From positions 1-33,212 of the forward strand of contig JAFAZN010000124.1 of the NCBI GenBank assembly GCA_019239775.1: a stretch of 33,212 bases of DNA, read 5' to 3'. The stretch is from Chloroflexota bacterium (lineage in GTDB: Bacteria; Chloroflexota; UBA6077; CF-72). Position 1 is the first letter of the stretch. Every line of letters begins with the position of its first letter. Below, in pieces: positions 14,635-22,236 of the stretch. The notes below the pieces were generated by a model that made no database searches, was not told the DNA's origin, and was given only the letters and a program-made list of their open reading frames with translations. The position numbers and the translations under genes are program-made.

Positions 14635-15855
14635 TTATAGGTTCGCGAGTAACAGGGCCTGGACCATTGTGCCCGCTGGAAGCACTTCGGTGCCCGGTTC
14701 GATCTCCAGCAGGGCATTGGCGCCGACGATCGACATGAGCCGGCTCGACGACTGTAGCCCGGTCGTACGGGCGACGAAGCGGTGATCCTCCCACGCGAGC
14801 GTCGCCCGCTGATATTCGAGTCGGAAGGCGTCGGGCCGGACCTCGTGGCCGAGCGCTGCCTCCACGCGCGGCCGCAAACAGCGCTGCGCCCCCTGCAGCT
14901 TCAGCAGCGCGGGACGCACGAACACCTCAAACGTGACGAGCGATGAGACCGGGAAGCCTGGTAAGCCAAAGACGAACCTCCCGTCCGCGGTGGTTGCGAA
15001 AGTGAGCGGTTTCCCAGGTTTGAACGAGATCCGCCCGAACTGAATGCTGGCCATCCGCTCGAGAAGAGGTTTGATGAGGTCACGGGTGCCCATCGAGACA
15101 CCCCCCGAGGTCAGCAGGACGTCCGCGTGGCTGAGCCCCTCGCGCATCGCGGCTTCGAGCGCTTCTTCATCGTCGTGCGCGTGGCTGTTCCACACCACCT
15201 CGGCGCCCGCCTCTTGGGCGGCGGCCATCAACGCATACCGATTGCTATCGCGAACCGATCCAGCTGGCGGCGTCTCGTGCGGCTCCACAAGCTCATCACC
15301 GGTGGCCAAGACCGCCAGACGCGGCCTTCTGAACACAGGGACGTCGACGCAACCCACGGTGGCGAGCAGCCCGATCTCAGCGGTGCCAACGCGCGATCCC
15401 TTGCAAAGTACCGGCTGGCCTCGTTTGAGGTCCATGCCCGGCGGATGAACGTTCTCGCCTGAGCGCGGCTTGCGCTGCAGCCGTGCGCGGCCATCGACTT
15501 CGTCGACGTCCTCCACCATGACCACCGCATCCGCACCCTCCGGCAGCATGCCGCCGGTCATGATTCGCACCGCCGTACCAGGACTTACGCGCGCATTTGC
15601 AAGCCTGCCGGCCGTGACCTCTTCCAGCACCTGGAGATCGGTAGCTGCATCGCTTGCGATGACCGCGTAGCCGTCGACGGACGATCGCGGTTGTCCGGGC
15701 AGATCGGCATCCGCCTGGACCTCGTCAGCGAGATAGCGGCCGCGTGCCTGCGCGAGATCCACATGTTCGATGCCCAGCGGCGCAACCCGCGAAAGGATCG
15801 CCTCCAACGCCAGAGGGACTTCGATCATCTCATACGCGGAAACCCGAGGCGGCAT
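14635..15855 (-). CDS. moeA: Molybdopterin molybdotransferase MoeA
   Basis: Inserts molybdate into adenylylated molybdopterin, the last common step of molybdenum cofactor synthesis. It has 406 residues, normal for MoeA. Signatures in order are PRSSVDGYAV (56-65), RIMTGGMLPEGADAVVMVED, the MogA-like core motif LLTSGGVSMGTRDLIK, KPGKPLTFA and GLPGFPVSSLVTFE, with a C-terminal beta-barrel domain IV. It starts 14 bp after coxG and ends 20 bp before coxD, so it is clearly part of the cluster and supplies cofactor to the enzyme built by its neighbours. Confidence 0.95.
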   Translation of the reverse strand: MPPRVSAYEMIEVPLALEAILSRVAPLGIEHVDLAQARGRYLADEVQADADLPGQPRSSVDGYAVIASDAATDLQVLEEVTAGRLANARVSPGTAVRIMTGGMLPEGADAVVMVEDVDEVDGRARLQRKPRSGENVHPPGMDLKRGQPVLCKGSRVGTAEIGLLATVGCVDVPVFRRPRLAVLATGDELVEPHETPPAGSVRDSNRYALMAAAQEAGAEVVWNSHAHDDEEALEAAMREGLSHADVLLTSGGVSMGTRDLIKPLLERMASIQFGRISFKPGKPLTFATTADGRFVFGLPGFPVSSLVTFEVFVRPALLKLQGAQRCLRPRVEAALGHEVRPDAFRLEYQRATLAWEDHRFVARTTGLQSSSRLMSIVGANALLEIEPGTEVLPAGTMVQALLLANL

Positions 15856-15869
15856 ACCGCGCTAAACGG

Positions 15870-16316
15870 TCATGCCGCGAGTGAACTCGCTTTGCCGATG
15901 AGGCACTCGAAGAACTGATTCATCAGCATCTTGGCCACTCCAGACAGCATGCGCTGGCCGACGCCTGCCAGCATGCCGCCAACCTGGCCATCGCCATCGA
16001 CTTTCACGCTGGTGCCGCCCTCGGCGGCTTCGAGCGTGACCTTGGCCGAGCCCTTGACGAACCCGGGGCCTCCGCTGCCTTCCACCTCGAGCGTGTAGGC
16101 GTTCGGCGCCTGCTTATCGACGATGGCAACTTTGCCTTTGTAGGTGCCACGAATCGCGGCGACGCCGACTTTCATGACCGCGTCCCAGTGATCCGGACTG
16201 GTCTCGGTCAACGTTTCGACCCCCGGGATGCACTGCCGCAGCGATTCGGGATCAAGCAGCAGCTCCCAGACTTGCTGCGGTTGGCCAGGAAAGGTGTAGG
16301 CGCCTTCGACCTTCAT
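15870..16316 (-). CDS. coxG: CoxG-family SRPBCC protein (CO dehydrogenase subunit G)
   Basis: SRPBCC-fold protein of 148 residues, named for its place in CO dehydrogenase clusters. CoxG has been linked to membrane recruitment of the enzyme and, in mycobacterial work, to quinone delivery. MKVEGAYTFPGQPQQVWELL and LLDPESLRQCIPGVETL are typical of the family, as is the C-terminal GVGQRMLSGVAKMLMNQFF helix. The ATG at 16316 is chosen because the family begins there and CTGGGGT stands just upstream; the open frame runs further back but does not look coding. It is the first gene of the minus-strand cluster. Confidence 0.93.
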   Translation of the reverse strand: MKVEGAYTFPGQPQQVWELLLDPESLRQCIPGVETLTETSPDHWDAVMKVGVAAIRGTYKGKVAIVDKQAPNAYTLEVEGSGGPGFVKGSAKVTLEAAEGGTSVKVDGDGQVGGMLAGVGQRMLSGVAKMLMNQFFECLIGKASSLAA

Positions 16317-16347
16317 ACCCCAGATCGTACCCGGCATACTGGGGCAC
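16317..16347. promoter_or_regulatory. 31-bp divergent spacer with inverted repeat forming both ribosome-binding sites
   Basis: CCCCAG (16318-16323) and CTGGGG (16339-16344) form a 6-bp inverted repeat with a 15-bp spacer. Read outward, each arm is the Shine-Dalgarno-like GGGG of one of the two divergent genes (coxG and the HTH_42 gene). The gap is too short for two ordinary promoters with separate leaders, so at least one transcript must start inside the other gene or be shared with antisense. Confidence 0.5.
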
Positions 16348-17526
16348 GTGCGGCTCATCGACGTTCCCGAGCGGCGCGCCCGCTTGAGTCGCCGCCAACA
16401 CCTGGCAGGCAGTGCGCTGGCGGATACGCCTGAAGACGCAGCGCGCGACCTGGTGGCTCTGCACGGCACCGATCCGGCCACGGTCTTTCTCTCGGTCGCG
16501 GCACGGGTTCGACAACCGGACGTTGCGGCGATGGAGGATGCCCTGTACACGCGTCGCGTGCTGATCCGGATGCTTGGCATGCGCCGCACCATGTTCGTTG
16601 TCCACGATTCACTCGCCCCGGTGGTTCAGGCCGCGTGCACCAATGCGCTGGCGGTTCAGTTGAAGCGTCGCTACCAACAACTCCTGTCCACCGCGGGCGT
16701 GGTGGACGACGTGCCCGACTGGTGGGCGCGTGTAGCAGAGGCCACTGTGGCGGCACTGCGCGAGTTGAAGCTGGCGACCGCCCAGGAATTGGGTCGCGAG
16801 GTGCCAGAGCTCCGAACGCAAATTCGCCTGGCCGAAGGCAAGAACTACGAAGGCACGCAGAGTATCGCCACCTGGATGCTGATGCAGCTCTCGGCCGAGG
16901 GGCGCATCGTGCGCGGCCAGCCGCGCGGTTCGTGGATCAGCAGTCAATATCGCTGGGCGCCCATCGAGGCCTGGCTACCTGGCGGCGTACTGCCTCTCGA
17001 AACCCTGTCGGCACAAGCCACCCTCATACACGATTGGCTTCACACATTTGGCCCTGGAACGATTGAGGATCTGAAGTGGTGGACCGGCCTCACCATGGCC
17101 GAGGTCAAACGCGCCGTGCAAAGCCTGGACGTCACCGAGGTCGACCTCGGAGAGGCGAGCGGACTGCTGCTCACCGAAGACCTCGAGCGCGTTGCCGCCC
17201 CCGAACCATGGGTAACTCTGCTGCCCGCGTTGGATGTGACGCCAATGGCGTATGTGCGTCGCGAATGGTTTCTCGGACCGCACGCGCCAGCGTTGTTCGA
17301 CCGTTCCGGGAACATCGGCCCGACCGTGTGGAGCGACGGACACATCGTCGGCGGCTGGGCGCAGCGGCAGAACGGCACAGTTGTGTTCAAGCTGCTCGAA
17401 GACGTCGGTCGTGACGTTGAACGAGCGATCGAGTCGGCCGCTCACAGGCTCGGGGAGTGGCTCGGCCCCGTCCGCATCACTCCACGCTTCCGCACGCCGC
17501 TGGAGCGTGAGCTATCAGGCGCCTGA
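16348..17526 (+). CDS. Winged-helix DNA-binding protein (HTH_42 / YcaQ-AlkZ superfamily)
   Basis: A 392-residue protein of the HTH_42 (DUF1006) family, which folds as tandem winged helices. Relatives YcaQ and AlkZ are DNA glycosylases that unhook interstrand crosslinks using a QxQ motif. Here the equivalent segment appears to be ALHGTDPAT (37-45), with HGT where those enzymes have QxQ, so glycosylase activity by the known mechanism is doubtful. Other conserved parts are QSIATWMLMQLSAEGRIVRG, LPALDVTPMAYVRREWFLG and WSDGHIVGGWAQRQNG. It begins with GTG at 16348 behind a GGGG element. It is divergent from coxG; a regulatory role toward the cox genes is possible but unproven. Confidence 0.85.
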   Translation: MRLIDVPERRARLSRRQHLAGSALADTPEDAARDLVALHGTDPATVFLSVAARVRQPDVAAMEDALYTRRVLIRMLGMRRTMFVVHDSLAPVVQAACTNALAVQLKRRYQQLLSTAGVVDDVPDWWARVAEATVAALRELKLATAQELGREVPELRTQIRLAEGKNYEGTQSIATWMLMQLSAEGRIVRGQPRGSWISSQYRWAPIEAWLPGGVLPLETLSAQATLIHDWLHTFGPGTIEDLKWWTGLTMAEVKRAVQSLDVTEVDLGEASGLLLTEDLERVAAPEPWVTLLPALDVTPMAYVRREWFLGPHAPALFDRSGNIGPTVWSDGHIVGGWAQRQNGTVVFKLLEDVGRDVERAIESAAHRLGEWLGPVRITPRFRTPLERELSGA

Positions 17527-17561
17527 GGATCCTGCGCCGTCTCGCCATTGGCGCCATCCTG

Positions 17562-18119
17562 TTGATCGCGATCGGCGTGTGGCTGCTGTTCGCGGGTGCG
17601 CTGCTCATTGATGTCGAACCACCAGCTCGCGCGGACGCGATCATCGTCCTGGCCGGCAACGCACCCGATCGCCTCCCCTGGGCCGAGTCGCTGCGCTATC
17701 AAGGCTACGCCGACCTGCTTGTAGTCTCCGATGAACCAGTCCATACGCATGGCCTCGAGACCACCTGGAGCGCTCTTCACGCAGCGGGCGTCTCAGCGCC
17801 TGAGCTACCAGATTCCGCTCTGGTCGTGCTCACCAACCCGCCTCCCGAAAGCACCATCGACGAGGCACGCCGCGACGCCGAAATCCTGGAATCGCGCGGC
17901 CTGCATTCCGCGCTGCTGGTGACCGACGCGTTCCACTCGCGCAGAGCCTGGCTCTTGTTCAGAGCGGCATTCGCGCGTCGCGGTCTATCAGTGCGATCGG
18001 TGCCAGTGGCCGATTCGCTGGATCTCGCGCATTGGTGGCAACACCCCGTCAGTGCACGTCGCGTGCTCGAGGAGTGGGCCAAGCTGCTCTGGTACGTGCC
18101 GCAGGGCGCCTACTGGTGA
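17562..18119 (+). CDS. YdcF/ElyC-family (DUF218) membrane-associated protein
   Basis: DUF218-type protein of at least 185 residues. One N-terminal membrane helix (IAIGVWLLFAGALLI) is followed by the Rossmann-like domain: ADAIIVLAGN, RLPWAESLRYQGYADLLVVSD, the TNPPPESTIDEARRDAEIL segment carrying the conserved glutamate region, and LLVTDAFHSRRAWLLFR. Relatives act around envelope polysaccharide metabolism, but the reaction is unknown. The start is odd: TTG at 17562 falls inside the membrane helix, while the open frame continues back to a stop at 17508 and adds a basic RILRRLAIGAILL stretch that looks like the true N-terminus. No ATG or GTG exists there, so a CTG or ATT start (17523-17547) is possible. 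It follows the HTH_42 gene closely. Confidence 0.82.
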   Translation: MIAIGVWLLFAGALLIDVEPPARADAIIVLAGNAPDRLPWAESLRYQGYADLLVVSDEPVHTHGLETTWSALHAAGVSAPELPDSALVVLTNPPPESTIDEARRDAEILESRGLHSALLVTDAFHSRRAWLLFRAAFARRGLSVRSVPVADSLDLAHWWQHPVSARRVLEEWAKLLWYVPQGAYW

Positions 18120-18122
18120 GCA

Positions 18123-19181
18123 TCACGCAGCCGTGGCGGCTTCCTGCGCTCGATTCTCGAGGAGCCGCAGAACGCACTCCTCCTCTTCGGTCAGTCCATC
18201 ACCGGGTTTGAGCTGGGTGACACCGGCGTCCGGGGAGAGATAGCCGTCAAGGTATGCGTTGAGCACCACCGGGTGGACGTACGCCTTGCGCGCAACCGCG
18301 GGCGTGTTGCCCAGCTCGTGCGCAACACTCTTGATCGCGCTCGACACCAGCCGCTTGCCAGCGGTTGCTGAAGCAGGCGTCTCGCACACACGCAGGAAGC
18401 GCATCGCGAGCACCGTACCGTTCCAGGTTCGGAAGTCTTTGGCAGTGAAGTCGGCGCCACTGATTTCTTTCAGGTAGTCATTCACGTCGGACGAACCGAT
18501 CGGATGCCGCTGCCCCTGCTCGTCCAGGTATTGGAACAAGTGCTGCCCGGGCACATCCTGACATTGCTTGACGATGCGGGCCAATCGGCGGTCGTTCAGC
18601 TCGATGTTGTGCTCTTTGCCGCTCTTGCCCTTGAAAGCAAACCGCACTTTGTTGCCCACGAAGAGCGCGTGGTCGTCCAGCATGGTCGTGAGTCCGACTG
18701 AGCCGTTCTGCGCGCGATACTCGTCATTGCCGACGCGGATGGAGGTCGCCTCGAGGAGTTTGACGACCGCGGCCAGGACTTTTTCCCGCGGTATTCCGCT
18801 TCGCCGAAGATCCGCCTCAACGCGCTGCCGAATACGTGGAAGCGCCTCGCCGAACGCAGCCAGCCGTTCGTACTTGGCAGCGTCGCGAACCTCACGCCAG
18901 CGCGGGTGATAGAGGTACACCTTGCGGCCGCGCGCGTCGCGTCCGGTTGCTTGCAGGTGTCCCCGCGGATCGGTGCAAATCCACACGTTCGTCCAGGCGG
19001 GCGGGATAACCAGGTGTTTGATGCGCAGCAGCGTCGCCTGATCGCGGACCGGCTTGCCGTCAGCACGTTCGTAGGCGAACCCACGCCCAGCACGCTTCCG
19101 CCGAATTCCCGGCTCCTCGTCGCTCACGTAATGCAATCCGGCATCCGCCGCGGATTCGACGGGATCCGCCTGCAGGGTCAT
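18123..19181 (-). CDS. DNA topoisomerase IB (poxvirus/bacterial type)
   Basis: Relaxes supercoiled DNA through a 3'-phosphotyrosyl intermediate without ATP. It has 352 residues, typical of the bacterial poxvirus-like enzymes. The N-terminal domain has VIPPAWTNVWICTDPRGHLQ and ATGRDARGRKVYLYHPRW. Catalytic candidates are Arg149 (SIRVGND), Lys184 or Lys186 (FKGKSGKEH), Arg251 (KDFRTWNG) and nucleophile Tyr301 (NTPAVARKAYVHP). The ATG at 19181 is supported by GGAAA six bases upstream and by the family N-terminus; the longer open frame upstream is not coding-like. It converges on the DUF218 gene with a 3-bp gap and diverges from the glycine-zipper gene. Confidence 0.95.
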   Translation of the reverse strand: MTLQADPVESAADAGLHYVSDEEPGIRRKRAGRGFAYERADGKPVRDQATLLRIKHLVIPPAWTNVWICTDPRGHLQATGRDARGRKVYLYHPRWREVRDAAKYERLAAFGEALPRIRQRVEADLRRSGIPREKVLAAVVKLLEATSIRVGNDEYRAQNGSVGLTTMLDDHALFVGNKVRFAFKGKSGKEHNIELNDRRLARIVKQCQDVPGQHLFQYLDEQGQRHPIGSSDVNDYLKEISGADFTAKDFRTWNGTVLAMRFLRVCETPASATAGKRLVSSAIKSVAHELGNTPAVARKAYVHPVVLNAYLDGYLSPDAGVTQLKPGDGLTEEEECVLRLLENRAQEAATAA

Positions 19182-19255
19182 GCTGTTTCCAAATGCAGCC
19201 CACGTGCCGACGGCACGCGCAATGCTAGTGCGGCCGCGGGAGAACGGAGCACAGC

Positions 19256-19528
19256 ATGGACGAAGAAGTGCGCACCCCTGGCACATCTGAACACGAAACC
19301 CATGCGACGACAGGTGGCGCAGCTGCCGCGGGCGCGTTGGTCGCCGGTGCGATCGGCCTGACTGGCGGCCCTCTGGCCGCGGCCGTCGGCGCGGTCGGCG
19401 GCGCCATCGTGGGCGCCGCGGCCGAACGCATGATGCACAGCGAGGACGATCACCTCGAAAGTGGCCCTGAGGAAGAAACGACACCCCGTACGATGACGGA
19501 CGAAGGTGTTCGTTCCTCTCGAAACTGA
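19256..19528 (+). CDS. Small glycine-zipper protein
   Basis: A 90-residue protein. The centre (about 19-55) is rich in Gly and Ala with GxxxG-like spacing (GGAAAAGALVAGAIGLTGG, AVGAVGGAIVGAA), as in glycine-zipper membrane or membrane-associated proteins. The flanks are hydrophilic and acidic. The ATG at 19256 has GGAG six bases before its CACAGC spacer, a good ribosome-binding site. The function is unknown. Its 3' end overlaps the start of the haemoglobin gene by 23 bp in another frame, suggesting coupled translation. Confidence 0.75.
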   Translation: MDEEVRTPGTSEHETHATTGGAAAAGALVAGAIGLTGGPLAAAVGAVGGAIVGAAAERMMHSEDDHLESGPEEETTPRTMTDEGVRSSRN

Positions 19529-19898
19529 GCCCAACAGCCTCTACGAACGTGTCGGTGGCGACGAGTTTTTCTTCGCCCTGGTGGACCATTTCTACGCGCG
19601 CGTCGCCTACGACGAGATCCTGCGGCCTCTGTATCCGGCCGATCTCGAGCCGCCCAAGCGGCGTCTGGCGCTCTTCCTCATCCAGTACTGGGGCGGCCCG
19701 CGCACCTACAGTGACGAGCGCGGCCACCCGCGCCTCCGGATGCGACACGTCCGATTCCCCATCGGCCAGCAAGAGCGAGAAGCATGGCTCCAGCACATGC
19801 GCGCGGCGGTCGAATCGAGCGCCGCGGGGCAGCGCGAGAGGCAGGCGCTGATGGATTACTTCGCCAATGCGGCGAGCTCGCTCGTCAACCAAGGCTGA
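19506..19898 (+). CDS. Group II truncated haemoglobin (trHbO type)
   Basis: Haem-binding 2/2 globin of 130 residues, a family tied to oxygen or NO and ROS chemistry. It starts SLYERVGGDEFFFALVDHFY, with the expected B10 tyrosine (Tyr30). QYWGGPRTYSDERGHPRLRM is the group II signature, His81 (RMRHVRFPIG) is the proximal haem ligand, and Trp94 (REAWLQHM) is the G8 tryptophan characteristic of groups II and III. The start is GTG at 19506, inside the end of the glycine-zipper gene. The stop is 2 bp before the histidine kinase start, so the two are probably co-translated. Confidence 0.92.
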   Translation: MFVPLETEPNSLYERVGGDEFFFALVDHFYARVAYDEILRPLYPADLEPPKRRLALFLIQYWGGPRTYSDERGHPRLRMRHVRFPIGQQEREAWLQHMRAAVESSAAGQRERQALMDYFANAASSLVNQG

Positions 19899-19900
19899 CC

Positions 19901-21583
19901 GTGCCTGACGACGATAGCCGCCTGTTCCGGCTGCTCGTACAGAGCGTCCAGGACTACGCTATTTTTCGGCTCTCGCCTGAAGGCATCGTGCAGACCTGGA
20001 ACGCGGGTGCAGAGAAGGTCAAGGGCTATTCAGCAAGTGAGATCGTCGGCCGGAGCTTCGAGACCTTCTACACCGAGTCCGACCGCGCGGCTGGACGACC
20101 GAAAGTCCTCCTGGAGTCGGCTCGCGTACATGGCCGAGTTGAGGATGAGGGCTGGCGCGTCCGCAAGGACGGCTCGCTGTTCTGGGCCGACGTGGTCATT
20201 ACCGCCTTGTTCGAGGCTGGTGAGCTTGTCGGCTACGCCAAAGTCACCCGCGATCTGACCGAGCGGCGACGGATGGAAGAGCAGCGATCGCTGCGTTTGG
20301 CGGCAGAGCGCGTGGCGGAGCGCCTTGGCCGGCTACAGACCGTGACCGCGGCGCTGGCGGCGGCGAGTCGACCCGAGGAGGTTGCAGAAATGCTTGCCAA
20401 TGTGGGGCTGGCCGCGCTCGGCGGCGCCGCGGCGGCAATCGCGGTTCCAATGGCCGAGCACGACATCCTCCAGGTGGTTAGCGCGACCGGCTATGACCCG
20501 GCCACTGTCGACCTGAATCGGCGCGTTCGGCGCAATCAGCCGAATCTCTTGTCCGAGGCCTGGCGCCGCGGCGAACCCGTGTTTGTGCCATCGAGAGAAC
20601 GCCTCGCGAGCATCTATCCGCGCTTGGCGCGGATGGCCGATCAGTCGGTGTACGAGGCATGGGCGGCGATTCCCCTCACCATCGAACGGCGCGTGGTGGC
20701 CGTCATGGCCATCAGCTACGCCGAGCCGCACGCCTTCGATGACGATGAACGCAATCTGATGCTCGCCTTGGCTGACGTTGCCGCTCAGGCGATAGACCGC
20801 GCCGAGCTTTTCGATGCTGAGACTCGTAATCGTGCGCAGGCCGAGGCATTTGTTGCCGCCCAGGACGAGTTTCTCTCGATCGCTTCACACGAGCTGCGTA
20901 CGCCAGTGGCCGCCGTGAAGGCCACGGCGCAGCTGACGCAGCGCTCCATTCAAAAGGGCACCCTCGATATGGCAAGGCTCGATCGGCACCTCGAGACAAT
21001 CTCGCGGGCCGCGGACCGACTCGGCGCGCTGGTCGAGGATTTACTCGACGTCTCGCGCCTTCGCACCGGTCGCCTCGAGCTGCGGCGGCAGCACGTGGAC
21101 TGCGGACTGCTTGTCGAGGAGGTCGTCGAGCGATACCGCGTTCAACTCGACGATCGCCCCGAATATACGTTGCTTCTGACCGCTCCCGACCGTCCGCTGT
21201 ACGTGGAGGCGGATCCGTCACGCCTGGAGCAAGTACTCGACAATCTGTTGAGTAACGCCGTGAAGTACTCGCCCGCTGGTGGCGAAATCGCGGTCGTCCT
21301 GGACAGCGAACGGAACGGGGTGCGCGTGTCTGTGACCGATGAAGGCATCGGCTTGCCCACTGGCCAGTCGGAGGCGATTTTCGAGCCATTCGGGCGCGCT
21401 TCCAATGCCGCGACGCAACAGATCCCGGGCCTGGGCCTCGGCCTATCGATCTGCAAGCAGCTGATCGAAGCCCACGGCGGTCTCATCTGGGCCGCCAGCG
21501 CCGGCGAACGCAGGGGCACCACCGTCGGCTTCTGGCTTCCCAGCCCGCGCCCCTCGGCGACGGGATCATTGCCCGATCAGTAA
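19901..21583 (+). CDS. PAS-GAF sensor histidine kinase
   Basis: A soluble histidine kinase of 560 residues with no membrane helices. A PAS domain (about 5-125: YAIFRLSPEGIVQTWNAGAEKVKGY, read in pieces, with a PAC-like RDLTERRR end) is followed by a GAF domain (about 145-305). HisKA has the phospho-acceptor His330 in ASHELRTP, and the HATPase domain has NLLSNAVKYS, DEGIGL and GLGLGLSICKQ. The start is GTG at 19901, behind AAGG at 19891-19894 and 2 bp after the haemoglobin stop. There is no response regulator next to it, so its target is an orphan regulator elsewhere. Linkage to a globin suggests a gas or redox cue, which is inference. Confidence 0.93.
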   Translation: MPDDDSRLFRLLVQSVQDYAIFRLSPEGIVQTWNAGAEKVKGYSASEIVGRSFETFYTESDRAAGRPKVLLESARVHGRVEDEGWRVRKDGSLFWADVVITALFEAGELVGYAKVTRDLTERRRMEEQRSLRLAAERVAERLGRLQTVTAALAAASRPEEVAEMLANVGLAALGGAAAAIAVPMAEHDILQVVSATGYDPATVDLNRRVRRNQPNLLSEAWRRGEPVFVPSRERLASIYPRLARMADQSVYEAWAAIPLTIERRVVAVMAISYAEPHAFDDDERNLMLALADVAAQAIDRAELFDAETRNRAQAEAFVAAQDEFLSIASHELRTPVAAVKATAQLTQRSIQKGTLDMARLDRHLETISRAADRLGALVEDLLDVSRLRTGRLELRRQHVDCGLLVEEVVERYRVQLDDRPEYTLLLTAPDRPLYVEADPSRLEQVLDNLLSNAVKYSPAGGEIAVVLDSERNGVRVSVTDEGIGLPTGQSEAIFEPFGRASNAATQQIPGLGLGLSICKQLIEAHGGLIWAASAGERRGTTVGFWLPSPRPSATGSLPDQ

Positions 21584-21585
21584 GG

Positions 21586-21601
21586 GCTGACGAACGTCAG
21601 C
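21586..21601 (+). other. Short stem-loop after the histidine kinase gene
   Basis: GCTGAC (21586-21591), a GAAC tetraloop and GTCAGC (21596-21601) form a 6-bp hairpin starting 3 bases after the kinase stop. Only a weak T-containing stretch (AGTTTC) follows, so termination here is uncertain. Confidence 0.35.
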
Positions 21602-21678
21602 AGTTTCGGAGAAGTAACCAACCTCGCTTTCGTCGGAAGATTGCTGCATCACCAAACGAGCCAAGGAGCAACCGACGA

Positions 21679-22098
21679 ATGCGTACTGTAGTTAGCCGCA
21701 ACCGACTGCTGTGGACCACCCAGATCTTGCTCGCCCTGTTCTTCGCAGGCGCAAGCGGCGCCCCGAAGCTGCTGCTTCCAGCCGACCAGCTCCCCATGCC
21801 ACTACCGCTCTCGCAAGGTTTCCTGTGGTTCATCGGCACCTGTGAGGTCCTGGGCGCGCTCGGCCTGATCCTGCCGGGCCTGACCCGCGTGCAGCCGCGA
21901 CTCACGATCCTGGCAGCCGCATGTTTGACAGTCCTGACCATCTGTGCCGCCGTGTACCAGGTCATGGGCGGCCAACCCGCCAACGCTTTGTTCGCCCTCG
22001 TCATCGGCGCGCTCGCCGCAACGGTCGCCTACGGCCGCACGCGCATCCAGCTTCCAGCCCGCCGCACAATTTCACCTGCCCCAGCAATCGCAATGTGA
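21679..22098 (+). CDS. DoxX-like integral membrane protein
   Basis: A 139-residue protein with four hydrophobic helices, in the DoxX-like family. QILLALFFAGASGAPKLLLP (15-34) is the typical first helix and conserved Gly/Lys turn, FLWFIGTCEVLGALGLILPG the second, and TILAAACLTVLTICAAVYQVM and ALFALVIGALAATVAYG the others. The biochemical role of this branch is not settled; relatives sit near redox or thiol-stress genes. AAGGAG (21663-21668) stands 10 bases before the ATG. A 95-bp gap separates it from the kinase. Confidence 0.82.
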   Translation: MRTVVSRNRLLWTTQILLALFFAGASGAPKLLLPADQLPMPLPLSQGFLWFIGTCEVLGALGLILPGLTRVQPRLTILAAACLTVLTICAAVYQVMGGQPANALFALVIGALAATVAYGRTRIQLPARRTISPAPAIAM

Positions 22099-22179
22099 GC
22101 TACACTGGGATCGCTGGCCCCTGGTAGATCCGCATCGTGTAGCTTTCGACCGCACGTTGACCGGCCCATGTACTAGATC

Positions 22180-22204
22180 GCTCGGCATCGCCAGCTTGCC
22201 GAGC
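22180..22204 (+). other. 8-bp stem-loop upstream of the zinc-ribbon gene
   Basis: GCTCGGCA (22180-22187) and TGCCGAGC (22197-22204) pair perfectly around a 9-base loop. CTGTTCTTTG follows. It could end the DoxX transcript or be a 5' leader structure for the zinc-ribbon gene, whose ATG is 32 bases further on behind GAAGGGAG. A TTGACC hexamer at 22157-22162 could be a -35 element, but no -10 fits it. Confidence 0.45.
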
Positions 22205-22236
22205 CTGTTCTTTGAAACTCGAAGGGAGCCGTCACG

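Noticed and set aside
18123-19892. 589-residue topoisomerase reading back to 19892
   Set aside because: The family N-terminus and a ribosome-binding site fix the start at 19181; the rest overlaps the haemoglobin and glycine-zipper genes on the other strand.
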